A stretch of 64,000 bases of DNA from contig CAUZBP010000016.1 in assembly GCA_963578105.1 (NCBI GenBank), positions 9,769-73,768 of the forward strand. The letters run 5' to 3'. The notes beneath the pieces were generated by a model, which was not told the DNA's origin, ran no database searches, and saw nothing but the letters and a program-made list of their open reading frames with translations. Below, piece by piece: positions 1-8,563 of the stretch (positions within the stretch are counted from its first letter, which is position 1; every line of letters starts with the position of its first letter). The position numbers were made by a program, and so were the translations under genes. The stretch is from GCA-2718815 sp963578105. GTDB taxonomy: Bacteria; Planctomycetota; Planctomycetia; Pirellulales; Pirellulaceae.

Positions 1-4
1 CGGC

Positions 5-607
5 TCAGATGGTACTCCCGTCGGACACTGATTCCTGGCCGGTTGGGTCAGATGCTGGTTGCTCCTCACCGGGACCAGACGGCTCCTGCTCTTCGCTTGC
101 CTCCGATGGCTCTGGCTCTTCAGTGACTTCCGGCATGAACGTCTGCAACTTTCCCCCTTCTTGGGTACCGCCAAGTTGAACCAGCAGTTGCTGGTTCAAG
201 TTCCATGTTTCAACGACTCCGCCGGATTCATTGGCAGAAAGTTTCACCAGAGTATTTCCTGACACCTGTTTTGTCTCGACGACTCCCTGTTGCCCGGTTT
301 CATCCACACCGATCGTGGCAACAGGAGTCACTCCGGCTCCATAGAATTCAGCCATTCCGCCATGTTCACCATTTCCCACAACTTGAAACCGTAACTCACC
401 ATCGAGGGAAATTGTGCGCAACTCAATTCCAACGATCGAGACGGATTGTAATTTCTTACATACAACCGTATCGGCCACGAGACGATCACATTGGACGACG
501 CGAGGTTCTGGATCCTGCGAATCCTGCAGTTGGAGCAGGTCACAGACTGGCCTCAGACAGGAAAAAAACAATAGCGGATAAATGATCCAGCGTTCTCGAT
601 CGGACAT
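5..607 (-). CDS. Membrane-anchored hypothetical protein
   Basis: A 200-residue protein that I cannot place in a named family. The N-terminus (MSDRERW, then IIYPLLFFSCL) looks like an uncleaved signal anchor. The middle has short beta-like repeats of the type GGVVETW/GGKLQTF, with regularly spaced Gly and hydrophobic residues, as in small beta-helical or beta-solenoid domains. The last 40 residues are a Glu/Pro/Ser-rich disordered tail. It is complete in the window, with its stop at positions 5-7. It points away from the riboswitch-led genes and is probably monocistronic. I recall similar short MSDRERW-type proteins in Planctomycetes but could not check this. Function unknown. Confidence 0.7.
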   Translation of the reverse strand: MSDRERWIIYPLLFFSCLRPVCDLLQLQDSQDPEPRVVQCDRLVADTVVCKKLQSVSIVGIELRTISLDGELRFQVVGNGEHGGMAEFYGAGVTPVATIGVDETGQQGVVETKQVSGNTLVKLSANESGGVVETWNLNQQLLVQLGGTQEGGKLQTFMPEVTEEPEPSEASEEQEPSGPGEEQPASDPTGQESVSDGSTI

Positions 608-1526
608 GTAATTTTATCTCCTGAACCGGACGTGTAACGAATTCTCTATGGGACGATTGTCCAGTGTGTTTCTCCTCCGTCAAGCGGTTGTCGTATGCTG
701 AGTCAATGAACGGAACCAGAGACTAGGTAGCAGGAAAGAAAATCGTCGCCCCTCATCCCGTTCCACTTTGTCAGAGCGGCAGCTATCTGCCATGCAACTC
801 CGGGAGTTCCCGAGACTGAACACGTGAACCGTGTCACTTAAGGAAAGAAATTTTGTGTCAGCAGCCACCATCACGGCGACCTGCTAACACAGCAAGATTC
901 CAGCCACTGAGAATTGGTAAACTCACTTCTTCTTCTTAAAAGATCCGTTTTACCTGGTAGAACGGGTTGTGTTGACTATTTTCACCACGATGAACCACAA
1001 CATAGAAGCAGCGGTTGGTGTCTGAAGTCACCGCGCATTCTTTCCGAATTGAACTTCCAAGCACGAAGAAATCACGGACAGCTTCGGTCCACTATTATTT
1101 TTCTTCACGAAAAACAAAACAACTTTTCGGATTTGGGTTGAATGTCAATACCTCTGTAACTTCAAAGAATCCCGGATGGGTTGTCGATCCGTCTATTGTT
1201 GGTCGGTTTCTCAGGAGTCCGGCCAGCCTGGCACAAGGCCACCATCCGTTGAGACCTTCTGAGCCACGAGAAACTGTGCATGCTGCCGAAAACGAAACGA
1301 TTCCATTGGTCGTGAAGCGGTTGGGAAGCTGTTACGCCGGTGCGCAACCGTTCTGTCTGTGGTGATGTGAGCTTACGATTCCTCGCGGACAGCACCAATA
1401 CAACCATTTGACAACTAATACGCGAGAAAACGCCTCTGCCAAAGCAAATGGACGGATCCCACGCGCGGGTGAAGGGGTACTTGTAAATCTGCTCTCGGAA
1501 GATAGAGTGGGCGCTGGAAAGAATGT
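608..1526. other. Gene-poor interval upstream of the riboswitch
   Basis: About 0.9 kb between the divergent first gene and the riboswitch. Short open frames occur on both strands but none has a ribosome binding site, a recognisable domain or a signal peptide. It should hold the promoters for both flanking units. I saw no convincing promoter boxes or repeats. Confidence 0.5.
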
Positions 1527-1719
1527 GTTGGTGGTCGACTTGCTCCGCTGGAGCGGTCGACAAACAGGGAATTCCGGTGTAAATCCGGGACGGCCTCGCC
1601 CGCTGTAACCGAGTGTTACTGGTTAGCTACTCTGAATGGCCATTGTGACCGCAGTTTTACCGCGAACGGTCACGAGAAGGCTTTGCCAAATCAGCTCGGA
1701 AGTCAGAAGACCTACCAAC
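1527..1719 (+). promoter_or_regulatory. Cobalamin (B12) riboswitch aptamer
   Basis: The conserved core is readable. Positions 1566-1611 hold GGGAATTCCGGTGTAAATCC followed by the CCCGCTGTAACC box, matching the GGGAA..GGTG.AA..CC...CCCGC..CTGTA core of cobalamin riboswitches. Positions 1701-1716 hold AGTCAGAAGACCTACC, the 3' conserved element. An eight-pair closing helix P1 forms between GTTGGTGG (1527-1534) and CTACCAAC (1712-1719). A P2-type hairpin lies at about 1535-1560. Adenosyl- or other cobalamin would be the ligand. It is on the plus strand and ends about 40 bases before the next start codon, so it should control the downstream prepilin-like and PEP-CTERM genes. Confidence 0.93.
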
Positions 1720-1728
1720 CCGTAATAA

Positions 1729-1756
1729 GCAGTCGCTCGCGAGAGAGGGTCACTGC
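1729..1756 (+). promoter_or_regulatory. Probable expression platform hairpin of the riboswitch
   Basis: GCAGT (1729-1733) pairs with ACTGC (1752-1756). The loop contains the self-complementary CTCGCGAG and the purine run GAGAGAGGG, the only Shine-Dalgarno-like sequence before the ATG at 1762. There is no T-tract, so control at translation initiation fits better than termination. The assignment rests on pairing only. Confidence 0.5.
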
Positions 1757-1761
1757 GGTCG

Positions 1762-2787
1762 ATGAAAATTGGCTCGGGAAACTGTTTGCTTGATCCGGTT
1801 CATGGAGCCCTTGTGGTACAAAGTATGGCCCGCGCAGCCCTCAGATCAGATGGACCGTTTTTTTGGCATGCCTCACAGACCGGACATCGCCTGTCGATTC
1901 AACACCGGTTAGAAGGCTCGCCACGCATTGCAACCGTGAGAAGTCAGACCCGAGGCGTGACTCTTGTCGAGCTTCTTGTGAGTGTGACGATTATCGCGGT
2001 TCTTATCACCCTGCTTTTACCCGCAGTACAAATTGCACGTGAAGCAGCACGGCGAACAGCTTGTGGCAATCATCTGCGTCAAATAGGGCTGGCAATGGCA
2101 AACTACCAGAACGAATACACGTATTTCCCCACCGGATGTATTGAATGTCGATCCAAAAGCAGAAAGAAGATCGCCTGGAACGTGGCGATCCTTCCTTACT
2201 TGGAACAGGAGAACATCTGGAAACTTTTCGACTACAACTATCCGGCCAAAAGTTTGCAGAATCGGCAGGCAACGGGTTCCCACGTTCCCAGTTTTCTTTG
2301 TCCATCAACTTCACGTGAATCAATGACATCGGGAGACATCAACCACAACGGCCAATGGGACCCCGGAGACGACATGGCATATTCCGACTACGGAGGAATT
2401 TATGGTGTGGAAGGTGTCGGTAGAACTGCACCGTTCGGATCGGCCCACTTTCTAGATGCAAATTCATTGGGAGTGATGCTTTACGAGGAACCAACCAAAC
2501 CTGCTGCTATCCTGGACGGTTTGTCGCAAACGGTGATCGTGGGTGAATGCGCAGGCCGAACGTATCTTCACGAGTCTGAATGGGCCAATGGGCACAACTG
2601 TTTTGCCCAGGAGCAAACCACCGGTGTCAATGTCAGCCGGTTCAATGAGCTTTATAGTGAACATGCGCAGGTTGCTGGGGTTGTCTTTTGTGACTGTCAC
2701 GTACGTTTCCTACATACTTCGGTGGAACAGGCGGTCCTAGTCGCAGTCTTGACGCGGACGGGTAACGAAGTAGTGAAACTTCCGTAA
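1762..2787 (+). CDS. DUF1559-type prepilin-like protein under B12 riboswitch control
   Basis: Contains a type IV prepilin cleavage motif (G-VTLVELLVSV, Glu at +5) followed by a hydrophobic helix, then the DUF1559 signature AREAARR..C.N.LRQIGLA..NY. The C-terminal part has the usual VVF.D.HVRFL motif, but with CDC where most members have CDG. Such proteins are abundant in Planctomycetes, are processed by prepilin peptidase, and are poorly understood. The ATG at 1762 gives an unusually long leader of about 65 residues. A GTG at 1936 would give MRSQTRG as a normal-length leader, but has no clear ribosome binding site. The gene starts about 40 bases after the riboswitch, and the PEP-CTERM gene follows after 29 bases, so both are probably one transcript. 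A role in capturing or handling corrinoids at the surface is inference from context. Confidence 0.85.
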   Translation: MKIGSGNCLLDPVHGALVVQSMARAALRSDGPFFWHASQTGHRLSIQHRLEGSPRIATVRSQTRGVTLVELLVSVTIIAVLITLLLPAVQIAREAARRTACGNHLRQIGLAMANYQNEYTYFPTGCIECRSKSRKKIAWNVAILPYLEQENIWKLFDYNYPAKSLQNRQATGSHVPSFLCPSTSRESMTSGDINHNGQWDPGDDMAYSDYGGIYGVEGVGRTAPFGSAHFLDANSLGVMLYEEPTKPAAILDGLSQTVIVGECAGRTYLHESEWANGHNCFAQEQTTGVNVSRFNELYSEHAQVAGVVFCDCHVRFLHTSVEQAVLVAVLTRTGNEVVKLP

Positions 2788-2816
2788 CAGGATGGACTCC
2801 AGTCGAGGTAACACAC

Positions 2817-4109
2817 ATGCGTGTTGAATCGCGCTGCGTCAATAGAAAGACACCGTTGATTCGTTGGACACCTGACGTTCAGGTTCGCAGCCAGTTTGGG
2901 TTGCAACCGGGCGACACGTCGGAAACAGGTATTCCACACGATTTGGCAAAGATCATCCTCATTCTCCTGACCACTGTTTCCGCCCCAGCCATGGTTGCCC
3001 AAGGTTCTACCTTCTCGGCCAACGATGTTGAATTCTGGGTCGGCACGGGAACGAATCAATCGGTATTGGTAGTCGACTGGGATGGCTCGAGTTCCGCAGA
3101 TGTGTCCCTGGTGTGGGGTTATCGTTGGTCGAACCCCACCACAACCGAGGACATGCTACTGGCCGTACTGGCTGCTGACCCCCGCATGTATGCAAAAATC
3201 AGCCCTCCCCAGGCATCCGGAGTCGCCTTATATGGAGTGGGCTACGATCAAAACGCAAACGGCAGCTTTGACCTGTCTGACAACACCTCGTTTAACAGCT
3301 CCGGTTTCTCCATGACCGCTGCGCCTTTCTACCCAGTCGCCACGGCGACCGAAATCGCCGATTGGTATGCAGAAGGCTGGGAAGACGCTTTCTGGAATTT
3401 TGCCAACGCCGAAGAGAATCCGTTTCACTCCGGATCTTGGTCAACCGCTATGGTCGGAATCTCGAACCGTGTTCTCAGCGACGGTTCCTGGGATAGTCTC
3501 GCCTTCGATGCAAACCTTTCCTTCAATGACTTTGCGGCAAACCCTGCCCCCGCCTTTGCTCCCCTCGCAGCGGCCTGTAATTTCAATTTGGATCACGCCT
3601 GCGATCCAGTCGATATCAACCTACTTTATGACAATCCTCTCGGGGACGTCCCCCTCGACCCGGCCATGGATTTGGACAACAGCGGGTTGGTCGACCTCGT
3701 CGATTTGAATCAATGGCTTGACCTGGCCGCTGCAATCAACGGATTTTCCAGTCCTTATCAAGCTGGCGATACGCAATTGGACCACCGTGTTGATTTATCG
3801 GACTACAACGCACTGGCATCTCATTTTGACCCCACGGGATCGGGAGGAATTCTACTCGATTGGGATCAGGGTAACTTCGATGGCAACGATCGAATCGACC
3901 TCTCGGACTACAGCCGATTAGCCCTGAATTTCTCTCCTGGCGGTTACGATCCCGGGGTCAACTCGTCGCCGTTCGCCACCCACCCTGAGAGAACAAATCA
4001 TTTACATTCCACATTCGTCCCCGAGCCGAATGGCTTGTGGTTGCTATTGTGCGGAGGACTATTGGGTTTCCGTCGGAACAGGACTCTTCATTCTTTGAAA
4101 TCGCACTAA
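2817..4109 (+). CDS. Surface protein with WGYRW domain, dockerin-like repeats and PEP-CTERM signal
   Basis: A 430-residue exported protein. A GAGG ribosome site supports the ATG at 2817, but the signal peptide core (KIILILLTTVSAPA) begins only at residue 45. A TTG at 2943 would give a normal signal peptide. Residues about 66-130 form a domain with FWVGTGTNQSVLVVDWD, VWGYRW (99-104) and DMLLAVLAADPRM. Next come Asp/Asn-rich calcium-binding-type repeats (LDHACDPVDINLL, LDNSGLVDLVDLN, LDHRVDLSDYN, FDGNDRIDLSDYS) like dockerin type I. The C-terminus has VPEP, a hydrophobic helix and FRRNR, a PEP-CTERM sorting signal recognised by exosortase. I recall the WGYRW-type domain from other proteins near cobalamin riboswitches, but this is unverified. 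Likely co-transcribed with the prepilin-like gene. Confidence 0.85.
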   Translation: MRVESRCVNRKTPLIRWTPDVQVRSQFGLQPGDTSETGIPHDLAKIILILLTTVSAPAMVAQGSTFSANDVEFWVGTGTNQSVLVVDWDGSSSADVSLVWGYRWSNPTTTEDMLLAVLAADPRMYAKISPPQASGVALYGVGYDQNANGSFDLSDNTSFNSSGFSMTAAPFYPVATATEIADWYAEGWEDAFWNFANAEENPFHSGSWSTAMVGISNRVLSDGSWDSLAFDANLSFNDFAANPAPAFAPLAAACNFNLDHACDPVDINLLYDNPLGDVPLDPAMDLDNSGLVDLVDLNQWLDLAAAINGFSSPYQAGDTQLDHRVDLSDYNALASHFDPTGSGGILLDWDQGNFDGNDRIDLSDYSRLALNFSPGGYDPGVNSSPFATHPERTNHLHSTFVPEPNGLWLLLCGGLLGFRRNRTLHSLKSH

Positions 4110-4118
4110 TTCAATTGC

Positions 4119-4961
4119 ATGACGTCTGACGATTTTCAAACCGAAACACCCGTACATGATCATAATCGTCGCGCTTGGGATGCACGAGTTCGCCGGAAGT
4201 CTACATTTACACGCCCCGTCGAGGAGAGTGATTTTGCGGATCCTTTGGCAGCTGTCGACGGAGTTGGCTGGCTTGGTGGTAACATCCGCGATCGACAAGT
4301 TCTCTGTCTGGCGGCTGGTGGTGCCCGCCAAGGGCCGTTGTATGCGGCAGCGGGAGCCCGAGTGACCGTGGTTGACATCAGTCCCGCCATGCTCGAACTG
4401 GACCGTCAAATCGCAGCTGAAAAAGAACTGCAAATTCACACCGTTCAGGCCTCGATGGACAATCTGTCCGCACTGGAGACTGAATCCTTTGATATCGTGA
4501 TTCAACCTGTGAGCACTTGCTACCTGCCGCACGTCTGGCCTGTTTATCAAGAAGTGGCAAGAGTCATCCGTGACCAAGGACTCTACATTAGCCAGCACAA
4601 ACAACCTGCCAGTCTGCAGGCAGGTGTTCAGCCGTCGGAGCATGGTTACGAACTCCGCGAACCTTACTATCGTGATGGCCCGCTACCTCAGGTAGCAGGC
4701 AGTCCGCATCGAGAAGAAGGAACTTTAGAATACCTGCACCGTTGGGAGGAACTAATTGGTGGCATGTGCCGCGCTGGTTTTGTGATCGAGGACCTTTTAG
4801 AGCCTTTGCATGCCAAACCAGATGCCAAAGTCGACTCGTTTGCTCACCGTTGCCAATTCGTCGCTCCCTACCTGCGCGTGAAAGCACGACGAGTCGGTGA
4901 CCGCCATACAAACGGTCCCGCGTTTTGGACTCCCCAGTTGGACAAGCCCAAAAACCCTTGA
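4119..4961 (+). CDS. Class I SAM-dependent methyltransferase
   Basis: A 280-residue protein with a class I methyltransferase fold. Motif I is VLCLAAGGARQG (less glycine-rich than usual), motif II is VTVVDISPAMLELDR, where the acidic residue binds the SAM ribose, and FDIVIQPVSTCYLPH is the motif IV region. The next strand, VARVIRDQGLYI, is typical of the Methyltransf_11 group. The substrate cannot be read from the sequence. It begins 10 bases after the PEP-CTERM stop, so it may be the third gene of the riboswitch-led transcript, although a separate promoter is not excluded. No signal peptide, so cytoplasmic. Confidence 0.75.
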   Translation: MTSDDFQTETPVHDHNRRAWDARVRRKSTFTRPVEESDFADPLAAVDGVGWLGGNIRDRQVLCLAAGGARQGPLYAAAGARVTVVDISPAMLELDRQIAAEKELQIHTVQASMDNLSALETESFDIVIQPVSTCYLPHVWPVYQEVARVIRDQGLYISQHKQPASLQAGVQPSEHGYELREPYYRDGPLPQVAGSPHREEGTLEYLHRWEELIGGMCRAGFVIEDLLEPLHAKPDAKVDSFAHRCQFVAPYLRVKARRVGDRHTNGPAFWTPQLDKPKNP

Positions 4962-5217
4962 TTTTGAATTCACATCGACCTGCCCGGCCGTCGCCATCGG
5001 TCCCGGGCCTTCCAAGCCATGTGACCATTTACCTGCTTGTTGCCATGAGTTCCGAGCGCTCAGGACAATTCGGGCCGCACGACAGTACTCAGCAACTGTG
5101 TCCTGACTCCTGAAGATTTCATTTCGATCTTGAAATCACAGCAAAGACAGTTAGATTTGACACTGGAGAATCTACTTCAAGTATTGCTCCTGGTTGAATC
5201 CAGAAGGAAGGATCGTC

Positions 5218-6066
5218 GTGTCGAGCCTGTCGTTGCAAGATATCGTCTGCTGCATGGGCCAACCGCTAGGACGAAATCCAACGCAATACATGATGGAAAA
5301 AGCCTTTTCAGCCGCCGGATTGGACTGGCGATTCCTGACGATCGAAGTTTCTCCCGAAAATCTCGCAGCAGCTGTGGAGGGCATGAAAGCTATGGGTTTT
5401 CGTGGTGGCACCCTTGCGCTTCCACACCAGGTAACGGTCGTCGCGCATCTCGATACTTTGACCGAAACTGCAAAGCTGGTCGGAGCTGTAAATCTTGTTT
5501 ACGTTTCGCAGGACAAGTACGTGGGGGACAACACGGATGGTAAAGGTTTCCTACAAGCTTTGCGGAAATTGATGGACCCCAAGGGTAAGAACATCGTCGT
5601 CCTCGGTGCCGGTGGTACAGCGCGAGCTATCAGCGTGGAATTAGCGTTGGCAGGTGTCGAGACCATCACGATTGTCAATCGCACAGTGGGACGTGGCCAG
5701 GAACTGGTCAATCTTTTGAATGAATCCTTCAACGGTCTGGCCCGTCTCGTGCAGTGGGAAGGCGATTATGTGACGGACCCCGAAACGGATTTGTTGGTGA
5801 ACGCGACATCCATTGGGTTGCGGGATGAATCGGCACTAGTTCCCGTCGATTCCGGGTCGTTCACCGAGCAAATGGTGGTTGCCGATGTCATTCACAACCC
5901 GCCCAAGACAAAGCTGCTCAAGGCTGCTGGTCAACGTGGCTGCAAAACGTTGGATGGCTTGGCAATGCTGGTCGGCCACGCAGCGATTGATTTTACAACC
6001 TGGACAGGCATCTCTCCTGACACAACCATCATGCGAGAAGCACTAGAAGAATACTTTGAGCTGTAA
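5218..6066 (+). CDS. aroE: Shikimate dehydrogenase-like protein with altered substrate site
   Basis: Shows the full two-domain layout of AroE. The C-terminal half has the NADP-binding loop VVLGAGGTARA, then NRT and NATSIG, and the N-terminal half has GAVNL and DNTDGKGF with the catalytic Asp. However, the shikimate pocket differs. The Ser-x-Ser segment (usually HSKSP) reads GRNPTQ, and the NVTxPxK loop reads TLALPHQ, so the catalytic Lys is Gln and the binding Asn and Thr are changed. Either the enzyme acts on another quinate/shikimate-like substrate or is a divergent paralogue. The GTG at 5218 is chosen because AAGGAAGGA lies six bases upstream. bioD begins 4 bases after the stop, suggesting an operon. 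Confidence 0.8.
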   Translation: MSSLSLQDIVCCMGQPLGRNPTQYMMEKAFSAAGLDWRFLTIEVSPENLAAAVEGMKAMGFRGGTLALPHQVTVVAHLDTLTETAKLVGAVNLVYVSQDKYVGDNTDGKGFLQALRKLMDPKGKNIVVLGAGGTARAISVELALAGVETITIVNRTVGRGQELVNLLNESFNGLARLVQWEGDYVTDPETDLLVNATSIGLRDESALVPVDSGSFTEQMVVADVIHNPPKTKLLKAAGQRGCKTLDGLAMLVGHAAIDFTTWTGISPDTTIMREALEEYFEL

Positions 6067-6070
6067 CTCC

Positions 6071-6766
6071 ATGAATCACACTTGCAAGGGATTGTTTGTC
6101 ACCGCTACCGACACCGGCGTCGGCAAAACCTACGTGTCGAGCCTGCTGACAAAATCGCTGATTCAGGCAGGTTATCGTGTGGGCGTCTACAAACCGGTTG
6201 CCAGTGGATGTGTCCGCCAAGCCAACTCTCTGGTCAGTGAAGACGCGCTCGCCCTGTGGAATGCAGCTGGCCAGCCGGGCGATTTGAATAACGTTTGCCC
6301 CCAGTGTTTTGAAGCACCCCTGGCACCTCATCTGGCGGCTCACGAGGAAGGGACCGCCGTCGATCGTCAACTTTTGCGAGAAGGCCTGGATTTCTGGCGA
6401 AAAAACTCCGACTTCATTCTGGTCGAAGGCGCTGGGGGATTAATGTCTCCCTTGAGCGACGAGGATTTTAACGCCGACCTGGCATACGAGTTCGGTTTTC
6501 CTCTGTTGGTAGTCGCTCCCAATCAATTAGGAGTCATCAACCAGACACTGCAGACCCTGATTACCGCCAGTACCTTCAAGCAAGGAATGGAAGTCGCTGG
6601 AATCGTGTTGAATGACGTGCGCAGCGATGCCGACGATTTGAGTACCAGCAGCAATCGTCGGGAACTGGAAATCCACTGTGTGCCTCCGCTGGTCGCACAC
6701 GTGCCGTGGAAAGCTGCGTCCCTTGAGTTTCCACTGCAGCACCTCTTTGGGTGTGTGGAAAAGTGA
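6071..6766 (+). CDS. bioD: Dethiobiotin synthetase
   Basis: Catalyses ATP-dependent carboxylation of 7,8-diaminopelargonate to dethiobiotin, the penultimate biotin step, in the cytoplasm. The N-terminus has the family P-loop FVTATDTGVGKTYVS, then YKPVASGC with the substrate Lys, and VEGAGGLMSPL, the typical VEGAGG motif. At 231 residues it has normal length. The ATG at 6071 lies 4 bases after the aroE-like stop. A TTG at 6056 would overlap and is less likely. No other bio genes are nearby, so the rest of the pathway is elsewhere. It ends facing hisG. Confidence 0.93.
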   Translation: MNHTCKGLFVTATDTGVGKTYVSSLLTKSLIQAGYRVGVYKPVASGCVRQANSLVSEDALALWNAAGQPGDLNNVCPQCFEAPLAPHLAAHEEGTAVDRQLLREGLDFWRKNSDFILVEGAGGLMSPLSDEDFNADLAYEFGFPLLVVAPNQLGVINQTLQTLITASTFKQGMEVAGIVLNDVRSDADDLSTSSNRRELEIHCVPPLVAHVPWKAASLEFPLQHLFGCVEK

Positions 6767-6883
6767 TCCTGAAACACTACACGTGCGACAATGGTCGTCC
6801 GGTGCCGTTCCCCGCAAACAAATTAACACCCATGAATGATGATGCAGATCAGGAGGACATGGCTGATCCGATCGCTGAATCCA

Positions 6884-7759
6884 TCATTCGATGACCTTCG
6901 TCAGGGGATATTCGACAATCCCTCGAGCTCCAGCGGATTTCAGACGAGGAATGATGTTGCGGACCACGGTTTCGTCCAGAACAGTGATCACATCGACCCA
7001 TTGTTCGTCGGCCAAATTGGTGACAGTCGGATTTTGAAGTGCCGGTAGTAAGGCCAGAACTTGTTCTACTCGATCTCGCGGCACATTCATCATCAGACCC
7101 ACTTTACCTTCTGCCGCAATTGCTCCATTCAACATGAGAGCAATGTCATCGATTTTCTGTCGCTTCTGAGGATCCCGGTAAGATTCATGATTGGCAATGA
7201 AGCGAGTCGTACTCTGCAAAACCTCGGCCACAATACGAAGATTGTTGGCGCGCAGAGAATTTCCCGTTTCCGTCACTTCAACAATTGCGTCGGCCAGTTG
7301 GGGTGGTTTGACTTCTGTAGCGCCCCAACTGAATTCAACGTTGGCAGTCACTCCGTGCTCGCCTAGAAAGCGTTCAGTCATGCCAACTACTTCGGTTGCA
7401 ATTCGCGCATTCTGCAAATCTTTCACCTCCTGAACCGGGGAATCATTGGGAACACACAGCACCCAACGAACTGGGCGACGGCTTACTTTTGAGAACACAA
7501 GTTCCGTCACTTCATGGACGTCAGCACCCGTTTCAACGATCCAATCGTGCCCAGTGAGTCCCGCATCCAGAACCCCGTCCTGTACATAACGGGCCATTTC
7601 CTGCGCGCGAATCAACATACATTCAATATCGTCGTCATCAATTGTGGGAAAGTAGCTGCGCGAACTGAATTTAATTCTATATCCGGCACGACGAAAGAGT
7701 TCGCCGGTCGCTTCCTGAAGACTGCCGGCAGGAATACCGAGTTTGAGAAGTGGAGCCAT
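6884..7759 (-). CDS. hisG: ATP phosphoribosyltransferase, long form
   Basis: First step of histidine synthesis: ATP plus PRPP gives phosphoribosyl-ATP. The start MAPLLKLGIPAGSL is the usual HisG beginning, and the frame open upstream of it lacks homology. The catalytic part includes DAGLTGHDWIVE and the PRPP-loop region EVTETGNSLRANNL. At 291 residues it is the long, homohexameric form with a C-terminal ACT-like regulatory domain (LMMNVPRDRVEQVL through VIPRL-type residues), so feedback inhibition by histidine is expected. It lies 204 bases downstream of hisI on the same strand and may share its transcript. Confidence 0.93.
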   Translation of the reverse strand: MAPLLKLGIPAGSLQEATGELFRRAGYRIKFSSRSYFPTIDDDDIECMLIRAQEMARYVQDGVLDAGLTGHDWIVETGADVHEVTELVFSKVSRRPVRWVLCVPNDSPVQEVKDLQNARIATEVVGMTERFLGEHGVTANVEFSWGATEVKPPQLADAIVEVTETGNSLRANNLRIVAEVLQSTTRFIANHESYRDPQKRQKIDDIALMLNGAIAAEGKVGLMMNVPRDRVEQVLALLPALQNPTVTNLADEQWVDVITVLDETVVRNIIPRLKSAGARGIVEYPLTKVIE

Positions 7760-7963
7760 GATGGGGAATCGTTCAGGGGTCAGAGTGCAGAGGTCCGAGA
7801 TCACAAGCCAAGGCCAAAGGTCGGTAAGAACAAAAAAGCAAATCGCTCCCACGCCGCAAAATCTGGATCGTTAATCAACCACGAATGAGGCATTGGCGTG
7901 TGAATTTTTCTTCATGTTCTGAATTCCGAGTTTTTACCTCTCAGCTTACTCTCAAGTTAAACT

Positions 7964-8362
7964 TTACTTTGACTTGCCATAGACCTCTTGAGGGTCGAAT
8001 AGACGCTCGCCCACTACTTCAAATCCGTCGGAGGTCACCTTGCGGAAAAAACAACTGCGGAACCCTTCGTGGCAGGCGGCGCCACCTATTTGCTTGACCT
8101 TCAATAAAATGGTATCCGCGTCGCAGTCAAAACAGATTTCCTGTACCTGCTGCACGTTACCACTTTCCTCGCCTTTCCTCCACAGTTTTCCACGACTGCG
8201 ACTGAAGTACACCGCTCGACCCGACTGGAGAGTCTCTGCATAGCTTTCTTCATTCATGTAGGCCAGCATCAAAACATCCCCAGTTTCGAAATCCTGTGCA
8301 ATCGCAGGAAGTAACCCATCACTTTTCGAAAAATCGGGGCCTTGCAACGCGGATTCAGACAT
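7964..8362 (-). CDS. hisI: Phosphoribosyl-AMP cyclohydrolase
   Basis: Opens the adenine ring of phosphoribosyl-AMP in histidine synthesis. The 132-residue protein is a stand-alone HisI without the HisE pyrophosphohydrolase. Signatures are DVLMLAYMNEES, AVYFSRSRGKLWRKGE, then CFDCDADTILLKV with Mg/Zn-binding Cys and Asp residues, and ACHEGFRSCFFR with the third zinc Cys. hisG follows on the same strand after a 204-base gap in which I see no gene. HisE must be encoded elsewhere. Confidence 0.95.
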   Translation of the reverse strand: MSESALQGPDFSKSDGLLPAIAQDFETGDVLMLAYMNEESYAETLQSGRAVYFSRSRGKLWRKGEESGNVQQVQEICFDCDADTILLKVKQIGGAACHEGFRSCFFRKVTSDGFEVVGERLFDPQEVYGKSK

Positions 8363-8563
8363 AGCGAACCTTTACTAGACTCGAACAACAGACTCATGCC
8401 AAAAATTCGAGTGTAAAGTAGTCTGCCGTCCTCTTCAAGCGCTGTAGTTGCTTCGAGATGACGCTTTTCGACGGTTCGGCCATAACAACACCTCTGCAGA
8501 TCCGTCCCCAGGGGAACGTTCGACCAGCGGGAAACCCACCGTGAATCGGAACAGGGGTTACGC

